From Desulfobacterales bacterium (GTDB lineage Bacteria; Desulfobacterota; Desulfobacteria; Desulfobacterales; Desulfobacteraceae), in the NCBI GenBank assembly GCA_023143455.1, contig JAGLHT010000009.1:1-64000 (forward strand): a stretch of DNA of 64,000 nucleotides. Reading direction: 5' to 3'. Made by a program: the position numbers and the translations under genes. This document shows, piece by piece, positions 26,811-36,403 of this stretch. The notes under the pieces are model-generated. The model worked only from the letters and a program-made list of their open reading frames with translations, was not told the DNA's origin and made no database searches. The number at the start of each line of letters is the position of its first letter. Positions within the stretch are counted from its first letter, which is position 1.

Positions 26811-28625
26811 TTATTTAATTTGATCGATTATTTTTATAAGGTCTGCGTTATTGACAATTACTTTGTTATCTTTGTTTGGGTCATAAATGTTGAGTATTCC
26901 ATCAATCATATCTTGATGAGTTGCCTCGACATCAGGAAGTTTACTAACCATTAACCTGCAAAGTTGATATTTAATAAAGAAAAGCCGTATTTGTCTTGGT
27001 GTAAAATTGCCCATTCTATTATAAGAGTTTAAAAAATATTTTGTTTCCTCTTCTGAGTAAATATTTTGATTTTTTTCATCGATATCAACAGGATTTTGGC
27101 CATCGCTACTTTGATTTATTTCTTCTTTATGTTCGGGTGTGTCCTTACTGTAATCAAGTAGTCTTTCGATAAATTTCTTTCTATCCATATCTGTTAATGG
27201 TGTTAATCTTATGTGAGATGTTATTAATTTTTCTTTATGTTCTCTTATTAAATTTTCTTTATATTCTTTTAATAATTTTTCTTTCTTACTTTTTATTAAT
27301 TTTAATTCGGCTATTTCTTTTTGTTTATTCTCAATCAACTCACAAAATCTTTGCTTAATTGAAAAATCAAGTTTTTCTTCATCCACTAATAATAATATTT
27401 GTATTCTTTGATTAATTTCTGTCTGCTCTAATAGTAACTTCAGTGATTCTATAATATTCAATACCTGGCTATGATCACATCTGTCAATATCATCAATACT
27501 AAGAATTATTCTCTTCTTATTCCATTTTGAATGCAATGATATGGATATCAGTATTAATTGCAATGATAAGGCTGCCAGAATGATAAGGTACATAATTGCG
27601 TTAGAATTGAAATTGTAAAATATTTCAAAGCCCAGGACAAGCAATACTGAGAAGACGGAACTATAAATTAAAAAATTCTTCTCAACACCAAAAAATTTAT
27701 CAGGAACACATGCAATAATTAGTCTCCGTAAATCGTCCCCCAGAACTTCCTGTATACCAAGATTTTCTCTATAAGAAGTAAGTGACCCATATAATTCCTT
27801 TAGGTGTAACTGGTAATTCTTTGCAGTTATAATTTTAAGAAAGCCTGCAATAGTACTGAATCCAGCCAAACCAAGGCCATAATACATCCACGAGGTAAGT
27901 TCAGTTATTTTAGACAGTGGGGTGATTATCATTGCAATATAAAAAAAATATAAACAAATTAATGGTATTAATTTATATTTGATAATGCTGAATCTAATAG
28001 ATATCATAATTGAAGTGAACCATCCCAGGCAACGGACGGCACTTAAAAAAGATTCATGCAGGTATATCCACAAATCTGGCGTTTTTCTATATTTCCAAGC
28101 GTTAAAATTAACTATGAGGTGATTGCTTTTTTCAAATTTCTTCGATGCAACCTCAGCCAGATATGTTTTCCCTCTACCCCATTGCCCATAAAGGGCAAAA
28201 CAAAATTCCTTTGTTGTAGATATAAAGAGTTCATATAGAATTTGCGCATACTCTTCTACATTCAGGCTTTTTTCATCGAGGCTTCCATCTCTTTCTACTT
28301 TGATTCTATTGGACAGCTCATTATCTTTTATATCTCTGGCATCGCTATTGGAATCAGTCTTTTCATCTTCAAAAGAAGTTTCAAGTTTAGCTGAAGCACC
28401 TACCACCGTCCCAATTTTACCACCTATTCCATCACCTCTTTTCTCCGTGGCTTCCATGGTCATCCCTGGAAGCTCTGCAGAAAATGTTGTTGTTTGGTCT
28501 TCGCCTTTTGAACCTATATTATTATCAATAAAACTTTTATCGAAACTCGAATCGAAGTCCGATTTTATTGATTGTTTAGGCTTCTTACTTTTTCTTTTTT
28601 TAACAGGTTTTTCGTCTTTTTCCAT
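26811..28625 (-). CDS. Membrane-anchored KAP-family P-loop NTPase
   Basis: 604 residues. A low-complexity N-terminus rich in Lys, Ser and Asp (1-110) is followed by Walker A GQWGRGKT (147-154), then KAP-typical transmembrane segments inserted in the P-loop domain (about 216-238, 246-266 and two more at 320-362). Walker B follows as RIILSIDDIDRCD, with a charged helical region and a C-terminal helical part. KAP NTPases are membrane-associated ATPases, some encoded in phage-defence or plasmid loci; their role is often unknown. It stands alone, flanked by gene relics, with only a weak ribosome-binding site. Function unknown. Confidence 0.8.
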   Translation of the reverse strand: MEKDEKPVKKRKSKKPKQSIKSDFDSSFDKSFIDNNIGSKGEDQTTTFSAELPGMTMEATEKRGDGIGGKIGTVVGASAKLETSFEDEKTDSNSDARDIKDNELSNRIKVERDGSLDEKSLNVEEYAQILYELFISTTKEFCFALYGQWGRGKTYLAEVASKKFEKSNHLIVNFNAWKYRKTPDLWIYLHESFLSAVRCLGWFTSIMISIRFSIIKYKLIPLICLYFFYIAMIITPLSKITELTSWMYYGLGLAGFSTIAGFLKIITAKNYQLHLKELYGSLTSYRENLGIQEVLGDDLRRLIIACVPDKFFGVEKNFLIYSSVFSVLLVLGFEIFYNFNSNAIMYLIILAALSLQLILISISLHSKWNKKRIILSIDDIDRCDHSQVLNIIESLKLLLEQTEINQRIQILLLVDEEKLDFSIKQRFCELIENKQKEIAELKLIKSKKEKLLKEYKENLIREHKEKLITSHIRLTPLTDMDRKKFIERLLDYSKDTPEHKEEINQSSDGQNPVDIDEKNQNIYSEEETKYFLNSYNRMGNFTPRQIRLFFIKYQLCRLMVSKLPDVEATHQDMIDGILNIYDPNKDNKVIVNNADLIKIIDQIK

Positions 28626-28924
28626 GGGTCTATATTCTATTTTAAGATAATTTGTGGTTTATCCCAATTTGTAAATATAACCTTTCAAAAAACCATATCA
28701 GAAATAATACAAATTACAAAGATTTTCCATTGGTTATATTCATAATGTTTCAGTATCCATTAATAATACTCAACGAGGTTTAAATCTAACATGTGGTGGA
28801 TGACCGTTTTCACCAAAAGGGTATAACATAGGGGGACTAAAGCGTCTCCTTTATAGTCGGTACCATAATTTCCTGAGAATTTTCTTTTTGGCTGATTTCA
28901 ATATCCAGTGAAGGTCTGTTTGCC
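28626..28924. other. Non-coding stretch before the TetR relic
   Basis: No intact gene. A short open stretch on the minus strand (about 28780-28870) looks like the tail of a lost gene but has no start or recognisable family. The region joins the KAP gene to a TetR fragment and appears to be decayed accessory DNA. Confidence 0.4.
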
Positions 28925-29150
28925 TTGTTGCGAGTTTATCTTTGGATCATTTTGTTACAAGCTCTTGACGGAGCTATTAGTGACATTTTAGAGGCTACTG
29001 ACTTGATCAAAGGAGGGCTTTACGGTCATTTTAAAAATAAAGAAGCTATCTGGTATGAAGCTTATAATCAAGCTGTTAACATTTGGAAAGGTATTGTATT
29101 TAAAAACCTCCAAAAAATAGATGACCCTATAGAAAGAATAGTCCCTTTGC
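28925..29150 (+). pseudogene. TetR-family regulator fragment
   Basis: The translation contains the end of a TetR helix-turn-helix domain and the following helices: AISDILEATDLIKGGLYGHF, then KNKEAIWYEAYNQAV and DPIERI. The first helices of the DNA-binding domain and almost all of the ligand domain are missing. The frame then runs into the antisense of the NtrC-type gene. It cannot encode a working repressor. Confidence 0.7.
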
Positions 29151-29154
29151 ACCA

Positions 29155-30525
29155 TTATTCATTCATTTTTTCAAGCCTGTATCTGAGTGTGGCCCGGGAC
29201 AGCCCAAGGAATCTTGCAGCCTTGGAGACATTGTTGTTCAAAGTTTTCATTGCATAATTAATGCAATAACTTTCAAGATCATCAAGACTGAGCCCATGAT
29301 CATGAATTATCATTGGAATTAATCTGTCCATATTTATCTGCTCAAATGCTTTTTCTTGAGCTTCATTTAAAAGAACATGATGGCTTGTAATTTGAGAACC
29401 TTTACTAAGGATCATTGCCCGCTCAAGAACATTTTTCAACTCCCGGATATTTCCTTTCCAGGGATATTGTTTCAGTTTATTAATTGCTTTGTCTGAAAGC
29501 TCCGGTGGTTTCCTGCCAAAGGCCTTTGAAAATTCTAAGATAAAATGCTTAGATAGCTTGGGAATATCTTCCTTTCTTTCCCTCAATGATGGAATATGGA
29601 CTGGGAATACATTGATCCTGTAAAAGAGGTCTTCCCTGAAAAGTTTTTCTTCAACCATCTCTTCAAGCTTTTTATTGGTTGCAGCAATAATCCTGACATC
29701 AGCCTTCACAGTTTTTGCTCCGCCCAATCTCTCAAACTCACGGGTTTCAAGTATTCTTAAAATCTTTGCTTGAACATCAAGTTTCATATCCCCAATTTCA
29801 TCTAAAAATATGGTTCCGCCTGCTGCAATTTCAAATTTCCCTTTTGTTCTCTTGTGGGCACCAGTAAACGCTCCTTTCTCATACCCAAACAACTCTGCTT
29901 CCAAAAGGGTGGAAGGAATCGCAGCACAATTAACAGTTAAAAAAGGTCCGCTGGAACGAGGGCTGTTGATATGGGTGGCGCGGCTCAATAGTTCTTTTCC
30001 TGTGCCACTTTCTCCGGTAATAAGGACTGTTGTATCTGTATTAGATACAGAACCTGCAAGCTTGAGGGCATCACAGATACTGGGAGAATCCCCAACAATA
30101 TTTTCAAATGTATACCGATCCTCAATCTGTTGCCTTAGATGACGTACTTCATAGGTTAAGCGACTGATTTTTAATGCTTTTTTGACACTTAACAGCAATC
30201 TCTCTTCTTTAAAGGGTTTAGTAACATAATCAAAAGCTCCTTTTTGAATTGCTTTGACAGCATTCTCAATGGAACCATAAGCTGTAATGATAAGCACCGG
30301 TGTCTCAGGATCTTTCTCCTTAATAAAATTAAGAACCTCCATTCCATTAATTTTTGGAAGTTTTAAATCTGTGATCACAAGATGAATAGTCTCATTTTCA
30401 AATATATCAATAGCCTGCTTACCGTCTACTGCCTCAAAGATATTAAGGTCAAGATCAGAAAGCTGCATTACAATAACCTGCCTCATTCTTTTTTCATCTT
30501 CAACTAATAGAACGTTTGCTACCAT
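29155..30525 (-). CDS. NtrC-family sigma-54-dependent response regulator
   Basis: 456 residues: a receiver with phospho-acceptor D53 and K103; an AAA+ domain with Walker A GESGTGKE (171-178) and the sigma-54 contact loop GAFTGA (218-223); and a Fis-type helix-turn-helix at the C-terminus (NVSKAARFLGLSRATLRYRL). It activates transcription by RNA polymerase with sigma-54. GGAG precedes the ATG, which lies one base after the stop of its kinase gene. The three -24/-12 promoters at 33329, 33421 and 36595 are its likely targets. Confidence 0.93.
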   Translation of the reverse strand: MVANVLLVEDEKRMRQVIVMQLSDLDLNIFEAVDGKQAIDIFENETIHLVITDLKLPKINGMEVLNFIKEKDPETPVLIITAYGSIENAVKAIQKGAFDYVTKPFKEERLLLSVKKALKISRLTYEVRHLRQQIEDRYTFENIVGDSPSICDALKLAGSVSNTDTTVLITGESGTGKELLSRATHINSPRSSGPFLTVNCAAIPSTLLEAELFGYEKGAFTGAHKRTKGKFEIAAGGTIFLDEIGDMKLDVQAKILRILETREFERLGGAKTVKADVRIIAATNKKLEEMVEEKLFREDLFYRINVFPVHIPSLRERKEDIPKLSKHFILEFSKAFGRKPPELSDKAINKLKQYPWKGNIRELKNVLERAMILSKGSQITSHHVLLNEAQEKAFEQINMDRLIPMIIHDHGLSLDDLESYCINYAMKTLNNNVSKAARFLGLSRATLRYRLEKMNE

Positions 30526-30526
30526 A

Positions 30527-32395
30527 TTATTTCTCCTGTAACACTGAAGGGAATAACAGCTTAAACTGGGTGCCTTCCCCTAGGGTGCTATTAATTTTTA
30601 TCAAACCTTTGTGATATTTAACAATCTGGGAAACAATGGATAATCCGAGTCCGATACCATCATCCCTAAAACTGACAAAGGGATCAAGAATTTTTTCCAT
30701 TTGCTCATCACTGATACCGCAACCCTGATCGCTGATGGAAACCGTCAGATAATCCGGGTTCTGCTGGGTTAATCCCATAATGGGAATTATTGATTCATCA
30801 ATGGTTCCCTTGCCTTTTTCAATATCAATCCTGACATTTATAGTTCCGCCATCGGGCATTGATTGAATAGCATTTAATAAAATATTCCAAAACACTTCTT
30901 TTATCTGATCTGGATCAGCCAGAATAATTGGTGCCATGTCTGGAAAAGCTCTATCTAATCTATAGCCTTTCTCGCTAAAATGTTCTTCCGTGGAAACAAA
31001 AATTTCTTCAAGCAGATCAACAATATCAATTCGCTGAAAATTTGGAGGAGCAGGTTTGGCAAAATTAAGAAATGCTGTCAGGGTTTTATTTAATCGCCCT
31101 ACCTCTTCCATAATAAAAACAGCTGCTTTTTCTCTCATTTCCAAGGGGCGGTCAGGATTTGATACTACTTGCGCAGATCCTAGGATAATACCCAAAGGAT
31201 TTTTAATTTCATGGGCTATGCTTGCTGTCATTTGCCCCACAGCAGCAAGTTTCTCATTTTGGGCAAGCTCAGCATAGGTTTTTTTTAACTCATTGATGCT
31301 TAATCGCAGGGAAGAAGCCATTTGATTGAAAGACCCTGCCAATGCAGAAGCAATATCCGGGTTAGTGATATTGACTTTATACTCAAGGTCCCCGCTGGAA
31401 ATTCTTTCAATCCCTTTTTTGAGAATATTTAAGGGGCTGACAATTGTCATGGCAAGAAGATAGCTTAAAAGGCTGGAAAGAAGGATGCCTGCAATTACCA
31501 AGGTAATAATAGCCCTTTTAATAGTTATAATATTTTCAAGAAAATCTGAAACCGGAAGAGTAACGCCCACGGTCCAGTCATTTCCAGAATAATCTGTATA
31601 GGCTGTAAAAAACTGATCTCCTTGGAATGAGGACATACCAAATGTTTTGTTTTCCCGTTTCAGGTCGGTCAGACAAGTTCGCAAAAGATCAATATGATAG
31701 GGATTCCAGGGGAGCTGAACCAGTGATGGATGTGCAATAACCCGACCTTGTTTGTTTTCAAATATATAAGCAAACCCCTGTTTACCAATTTTAATACCTT
31801 TTAAAAATTTTGAAAATGCAGAGATATCAATGTCGATTCCACAGACCGCCTTGACAGATCCGTTATTATCATAAATTGGCACTGATACAGCCATTCCGGG
31901 TTTCTGGGTCGATGCAAACAAATAAACATCTGTCCAGTAAACACCTTTTGCACGTATAGCACCTCTGTACCATGGTCTAACCCGGGGATCAAAAATTTTG
32001 TGGACTTCTGGAATTTGAGCAGGAGCCATTAAAAATCGACCGGTCTCATCTCCAAAATTAATGTTGACAAATTCAGGATGATCCTGCTGAAACAGATAAA
32101 AATATTTAAGGATTTGCTTGTCATCAGAATAATCAATTAGTTGATTTTCAAAAAAAGATTTAATCAACTTTGCATTATAAGTGTACTGGGATAAAAAAGA
32201 TTCCACTCGTTTTGAAATCATGACAGCCGTGCCAAGAGCAGATTGCTGCATCTGCTGTTCTGCAACTTTTCTGGCTTGCAGATAACAAAAATAGCCTGTT
32301 CCCGGAATCACAATGACAATGATCAGGGTCAGTGCTAAAAAAATCCTGACCTGAAAAGAGTGGAAAAAAAAATTAAATTTCTCTTTTAACCACAT
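30527..32395 (-). CDS. Membrane sensor histidine kinase with Cache domain
   Basis: About 622 residues: transmembrane helix 1 (near 16-38), a periplasmic double-Cache sensor of about 270 residues (DPRVRPWYRGAI, YWTDVYLFASTQKPG and GIDIDISAFSKFL are Cache_1 signatures), helix 2, HAMP, HisKA with the phosphorylated His in SIAHEIKNPLG, and an HATPase with N box and DQGCGIS. Cache domains usually bind small organic acids or amino acids. The frame extends to a TTG at 32461 inside the upstream gene; I prefer the ATG at 32395, which has AGGAG 13 bases before it. Cognate regulator: the adjacent NtrC-type protein. Confidence 0.9.
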   Translation of the reverse strand: MWLKEKFNFFFHSFQVRIFLALTLIIVIVIPGTGYFCYLQARKVAEQQMQQSALGTAVMISKRVESFLSQYTYNAKLIKSFFENQLIDYSDDKQILKYFYLFQQDHPEFVNINFGDETGRFLMAPAQIPEVHKIFDPRVRPWYRGAIRAKGVYWTDVYLFASTQKPGMAVSVPIYDNNGSVKAVCGIDIDISAFSKFLKGIKIGKQGFAYIFENKQGRVIAHPSLVQLPWNPYHIDLLRTCLTDLKRENKTFGMSSFQGDQFFTAYTDYSGNDWTVGVTLPVSDFLENIITIKRAIITLVIAGILLSSLLSYLLAMTIVSPLNILKKGIERISSGDLEYKVNITNPDIASALAGSFNQMASSLRLSINELKKTYAELAQNEKLAAVGQMTASIAHEIKNPLGIILGSAQVVSNPDRPLEMREKAAVFIMEEVGRLNKTLTAFLNFAKPAPPNFQRIDIVDLLEEIFVSTEEHFSEKGYRLDRAFPDMAPIILADPDQIKEVFWNILLNAIQSMPDGGTINVRIDIEKGKGTIDESIIPIMGLTQQNPDYLTVSISDQGCGISDEQMEKILDPFVSFRDDGIGLGLSIVSQIVKYHKGLIKINSTLGEGTQFKLLFPSVLQEK

Positions 32396-32402
32396 ATAAG
32401 GA

Positions 32403-33248
32403 CTAATACTCCTTTGCACTTTCTTTAATTTCTTTTGCCAAGTATAAGTTGGCAATGTCAAGGGCTAAATATTGTTCAACATATGGCAATGCTTTTTGAG
32501 CATATTCTTCATTCATAAGCATCAATTTGATTGCAAGCCCTGTTGAAACACTCTTTCGATATTCTTTCCACAAAACATCAAATGCTTTATCAACTTCAGT
32601 TTTGTCATGGGCATGCCGGATAATTTCCAAAAGCGCAATTCCTGCCCATTGTCTTTTTGCTTTGTCTTTTGCCGGCTTAACCCCTTTGATTGTTAAGGGA
32701 TATACAAGGCTGACCCAGGGTACAGGAGAAGAAATCCCAATTTCAATATCAGGATAAGTTTTTACAATATGCCAGAAGTATTGAATCCCGACTTCTTTTT
32801 CCTGCAGAAGATCACAATGAATCCATCCCAGATACCAGTATGCTTTTACAAGAAGCTGAGGATGTCCCTTATAATTACTAATTACATCATGATAGGCTTT
32901 AATGGCATTATAATAATCCTCTTTTGTTGCAAACCTGTAATCATAGCCAAAATTCATATATGCCAAATAAAGGGCGGCATTCCCGCATTCAACCTCAGCT
33001 TCAGGAAAAATATAAGATATGATCTCAAACGCTGCCTTTTTTTCTTCAGAATCTGGAAATCCTGATTTAGCAAAATTTAACTGGTCATGAGCTGTTGGGA
33101 ACTGTGGAATTTTAAATCCTTGAAAAGATATAACCTTAAGCTCGGATTTGGGGAATGAAAGAGAATTTAATTCATCACTACAACCGTTTAATAATAAAGT
33201 AGCTACGGCTAATAAAAGCATGATTACTATGGCATGTTTTTTTTTCAT
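32403..33248 (-). CDS. Periplasmic lipoprotein with helical repeats, first gene of the two-component operon
   Basis: 281 residues with a lipobox LLLNGC, Cys at residue 23. The mature part is helical with TPR-like periodicity (AYHDVISNYKGHPQLLVKAY, YLGWIHCDLLQEKE). The ATG at 33248 is used; the longer frame opens with TTG at 33257. It stands directly before the histidine kinase, which starts seven bases later. A role as a periplasmic partner of the sensor is inference from this fixed position. Confidence 0.75.
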   Translation of the reverse strand: MKKKHAIVIMLLLAVATLLLNGCSDELNSLSFPKSELKVISFQGFKIPQFPTAHDQLNFAKSGFPDSEEKKAAFEIISYIFPEAEVECGNAALYLAYMNFGYDYRFATKEDYYNAIKAYHDVISNYKGHPQLLVKAYWYLGWIHCDLLQEKEVGIQYFWHIVKTYPDIEIGISSPVPWVSLVYPLTIKGVKPAKDKAKRQWAGIALLEIIRHAHDKTEVDKAFDVLWKEYRKSVSTGLAIKLMLMNEEYAQKALPYVEQYLALDIANLYLAKEIKESAKEY

Positions 33249-33328
33249 TAAATTCAATCTAATAGTTTTGGATAATATTATTGTGTTAAAAAAATATCAC
33301 AGAGCTCAATATATTTACAAGAACTTAT

Positions 33329-33344
33329 TGCAAGAACATTGCCA
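33329..33344 (-). promoter_or_regulatory. Sigma-54 promoter of the lipoprotein-kinase-regulator operon
   Basis: Read on the minus strand: TGGCAATGTTCTTGCA, with GG and GC ten bases apart, the -24/-12 arrangement of sigma-54. It lies about 80 bases before the lipoprotein ATG and would place the two-component operon under its own regulator. Confidence 0.65.
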
Positions 33345-33420
33345 AACAGACTCAGATTGCTATATATAAAAATAGGTCTGTCAAAGGCCTTTATTAGATG
33401 AGTAAATTTTAACACAATTA
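33345..33420. promoter_or_regulatory. Shared region between divergent sigma-54 promoters, candidate activator site
   Basis: Only 76 bases separate the two -24/-12 elements. They contain an inverted repeat ACAGAC (33346-33351)/GTCTGT (33376-33381) and a palindrome AAAGGCCTTT (33383-33392). Either could be bound by the NtrC-type regulator. I found no clear second copy before the TRAP promoter, so the assignment is weak. Confidence 0.3.
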
Positions 33421-33436
33421 TGGCATGAAGATTGCT
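33421..33436 (+). promoter_or_regulatory. Sigma-54 promoter of the enoyl-CoA hydratase operon
   Basis: TGGCATGAAGATTGCT fits the TGGCAyGnnnnTTGCw consensus completely. The expected start point lies about 40 bases before the hydratase ATG. Confidence 0.85.
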
Positions 33437-33490
33437 GCTTCTTTTAAAGCAGTATAAATGGCATACTTACATGTTTTAATGGAGAATCTT

Positions 33491-34255
33491 ATGGATTACG
33501 AATGTATTATTTTTGAAAAAAAAGAGAAAATTGGTCTTATTAAATTGAACAGGCCCAAGGTACTCAATGCTATGAATCAACAACTCTGGATTGAGATGCT
33601 CGATGCCCTTGAGGCTGCAAAACTGGACAATGATATCAAGGCACTGATTATCACCGGGGAAAGCAGAGCTTTTTCAACCGGAGCAGACCTTAAGGATTCA
33701 AAAGGTAGAAGTATTGAAGATTATAGAATATACCTTGAGTCATTGCAAGAGGCATCAAGAAAAATCATACGGTTTGAAAAGCCTACGATAGCAGCCATTA
33801 ATGGTTATGCACTGGGATCCGGGTATGAACTTGCTCTGGCCTGTGATATCAGAATTGCAGCAAAAGAGGCTCTCATCGGATCACCTGAAGCAAAAGTGAC
33901 ATCATCTGTTACAGGCGGAGCTTTCCGTCTTGTACAGGACCTGGTTGGGCCTGGCAAGGCAAGGGAACTCCTTTTTACAGCAGAATATATTGATGGAGAA
34001 GAAGCCCAGAAAATAGGCCTAGTCAACAAAGTAGTTCCACTGAATAAATTAATGGATGAAGCCATGTCCATGGCTGAAAAAATTGTTGCCAATTCATCTT
34101 TTTCTTTAAAGCTCATTAAAAAAGGTTTTCTCATGGCCCAGGGCGAATCAAGCCTTGAGGCACTGATGGATTATGAGATTGAAGCTTGTCTGGCCTGTGT
34201 TTCAACTAAGGGAAGAGAAGACTCTTTAATTGATTTTGAGCAAAGAAAAAAATAA
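33491..34255 (+). CDS. Enoyl-CoA hydratase/isomerase family protein
   Basis: 254 residues, crotonase family. Oxyanion-hole segments are SRAFSTGADLKD and AINGYALGSGYELALACD. A Glu at the second catalytic position appears in GSPEAKVTSSVTGGAFRL. GGAG six bases before the ATG at 33491 decides the start over the longer frame at 33458. It is followed 15 bases later by the ADP-forming acyl-CoA ligase, so the pair should activate and hydrate the same acid. The true substrate is unknown. Confidence 0.88.
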   Translation: MDYECIIFEKKEKIGLIKLNRPKVLNAMNQQLWIEMLDALEAAKLDNDIKALIITGESRAFSTGADLKDSKGRSIEDYRIYLESLQEASRKIIRFEKPTIAAINGYALGSGYELALACDIRIAAKEALIGSPEAKVTSSVTGGAFRLVQDLVGPGKARELLFTAEYIDGEEAQKIGLVNKVVPLNKLMDEAMSMAEKIVANSSFSLKLIKKGFLMAQGESSLEALMDYEIEACLACVSTKGREDSLIDFEQRKK

Positions 34256-34270
34256 CCAAGGGAAAATATT

Positions 34271-36403
34271 ATGTTAGAGAAAGTACTTAATGCCAAATCA
34301 GTTGCCATAATTGGTGCATCAAAAATCAAAACAAAACGTGGTTACCAGGCCATTAAAACTCTTTTGGCTGAAGGTTTTGAAGGAGAAATTTATCCGGTAA
34401 ATCCAAAGGAAGATAAAATATTAGGGCTTAAATGTTATAAAGATATCACTGAAATTGAAGCCCCTGTTGATCTTGCCTTGATTACAACTCCAGCAAGAAC
34501 AATTCCAGACATTTTAAGAAGCTGCGGTAAAAAAAAAGTTGCCGGAGCCGTCATTATAGCAGGAGGTTTCAGAGAGCTTGGTGCCAAGGGGAAAGAACTT
34601 GAACAACAAGTTATCACTGCTGCAAAAGAGACTGGCGTCAGAATAATCGGTCCTAATACATCCGGAATGATCAATATGAAAAGCAATCTGAACCTGGTGG
34701 GTATTCAAAATGCACCCAAGGGAAACATTGCTTTGCTTTGCCAGAGTGGCAACATGGCTCTGACTCTCATCACAGAAGCCACAATTCGCAAACACGAAGG
34801 ATTTACTTACTATGTTGGTGTTGGGAATGAAGCAGATATTAAATTCCATGAGTATCTTAAATTTTTCAGAAATGACCCGGACACCAGATGCATCCTAATT
34901 TATGTCGAGGGGATGAGCGAGGGGCGTAAATTTTTACAGGAGGCCCATAAGACAAGCATTGAAAAACCGATTGTCCTTTTAAAGAGCGGGAGATCAGCCA
35001 CTGGTAAAAAGTCAGCTGGATCACATACGGGATCTCTAGCAGGAAGAAGTGAAGTGGCAAAGCTTGCCTATGAGCGGGCAGGTATTATTGTTATTGAAAA
35101 TTCTGATGAATTGTTTCCTGTGGCAGAAACTCTTTCAAGTCAGCCAGCAATTAAAAACAACTCTCTTGCCATACTGGCTGACGGTGGAGGGCACGCTACC
35201 ATTGCTGCTGACCTTCTGAGCGATTATGGTATTGATTTGCCGGAGTTATCTGAAAAAACCAAGGAAAAATTAAGAGCAATCTTACCTGAAGCAGCATCGG
35301 TTGTCAATCCTGTAGATGTGGCAGGTGGTACAGATTCTGACCCAAGCTTGTTTGCAGATTGTGCCAAGATTATACTAAAAGATCCCAATGTAGGAGGGTT
35401 ACTTGTTGTCGGGCTTTTTGGTGGATATGGTATCCGGTTTGATAAAAGCCTTGCCCTTGGAGAAGAAGCAGCAGCACATCGATTAGGATCTATGGTTAAA
35501 AAGAGACAAAAGCCCATTTTTATGCATTCTCTTTATGGTTCATATGAATCCCATGCCCTGGATCTACTACGACACTATAACATACCAGTTCATGATTCTT
35601 TAGATATTTCCTGTAAGTGCGTGGCCTCGCTTTGCAAATATGGCAACTACTTAAAATCATATCATGCCATAACTAATTTTGTTTTTGATTGGCGGGCTAA
35701 AGCAAAAGCAGAAGGACAGCAAATTATTGACAATGCCAGGAAAGAAGGCCGTTCTGTGCTTTTAGAACATGAAGCTAAGCAGCTGATAAAACTACATGGT
35801 GCTCCAACATCAGTGGGGCAGGTAACCAAAACTGAAGATGAGGCATGGCAAATTGCAAAGAAAATAAAAGAAAATGTTGTATTGAAAATTGTTTCACCGG
35901 ATATTTTACATAAAAGTGATGCCTGCGGAGTTAAGCTGAATCTTAGTTCTGAAAAAGATATCAGGAAAGGGTTTCAACAAATTATTAAAAGTGCAAAGGA
36001 ATATAAACAGGATGCCGACATAATGGGTGTTCTTGTATCACCAATGGCACAAAAGGGCCTTGAAATAATCATTGGAACCAAGACAGATGAGCAGTTCGGA
36101 CCTGTAATTATGTACGGGTTGGGAGGTATCATGGTTGAAATTATGAAAGATGTTACTTTCTGGGTATTACCGGTTTCACAGACATCCATCAAAAAAATGT
36201 TGGGGGGCACCCGGTCTTCTGTTCTCTTAGATGGTGTACGGGGACATAAAGGTTATGATAAAAAATCATTAAAAAAACTAATATCTATGTGCTCAGAGCT
36301 GATTGAATCCTATCCTGAAATTGAAGAAATGGATCTGAACCCTGTACTTCTTTATGAAGAGGGCCTGGATGTTGTTGATGCAAGAATTATATTAAAACAG
36401 TAA
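34271..36403 (+). CDS. ADP-forming acyl-CoA synthetase (acetate-CoA ligase type)
   Basis: 710 residues, alpha and beta parts fused. An N-terminal CoA-binding domain (SVAIIGASKIKTKRGYQAIK) is followed by the succinyl-CoA-ligase-like domain with the phospho-His in SHTGSLAG, and a C-terminal ATP-grasp domain starting near residue 480 with the HKSDACGVKLNL motif. It converts a carboxylic acid, CoA and ATP to acyl-CoA, ADP and phosphate, cheaper than the AMP-forming route. Co-transcription with the hydratase and the nearby TRAP transporter suggests activation of an imported organic acid. Confidence 0.9.
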   Translation: MLEKVLNAKSVAIIGASKIKTKRGYQAIKTLLAEGFEGEIYPVNPKEDKILGLKCYKDITEIEAPVDLALITTPARTIPDILRSCGKKKVAGAVIIAGGFRELGAKGKELEQQVITAAKETGVRIIGPNTSGMINMKSNLNLVGIQNAPKGNIALLCQSGNMALTLITEATIRKHEGFTYYVGVGNEADIKFHEYLKFFRNDPDTRCILIYVEGMSEGRKFLQEAHKTSIEKPIVLLKSGRSATGKKSAGSHTGSLAGRSEVAKLAYERAGIIVIENSDELFPVAETLSSQPAIKNNSLAILADGGGHATIAADLLSDYGIDLPELSEKTKEKLRAILPEAASVVNPVDVAGGTDSDPSLFADCAKIILKDPNVGGLLVVGLFGGYGIRFDKSLALGEEAAAHRLGSMVKKRQKPIFMHSLYGSYESHALDLLRHYNIPVHDSLDISCKCVASLCKYGNYLKSYHAITNFVFDWRAKAKAEGQQIIDNARKEGRSVLLEHEAKQLIKLHGAPTSVGQVTKTEDEAWQIAKKIKENVVLKIVSPDILHKSDACGVKLNLSSEKDIRKGFQQIIKSAKEYKQDADIMGVLVSPMAQKGLEIIIGTKTDEQFGPVIMYGLGGIMVEIMKDVTFWVLPVSQTSIKKMLGGTRSSVLLDGVRGHKGYDKKSLKKLISMCSELIESYPEIEEMDLNPVLLYEEGLDVVDARIILKQ

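Noticed and set aside
28780-28870. Possible protein tail on the minus strand (GENGHPPHVRF...)
   Set aside because: No start, no family match I can justify; could be the end of a lost gene.
32396-32461. TTG start of the histidine kinase at 32461
   Set aside because: It would lie 58 bases inside the upstream lipoprotein gene without a ribosome-binding site; the ATG at 32395 has AGGAG upstream.
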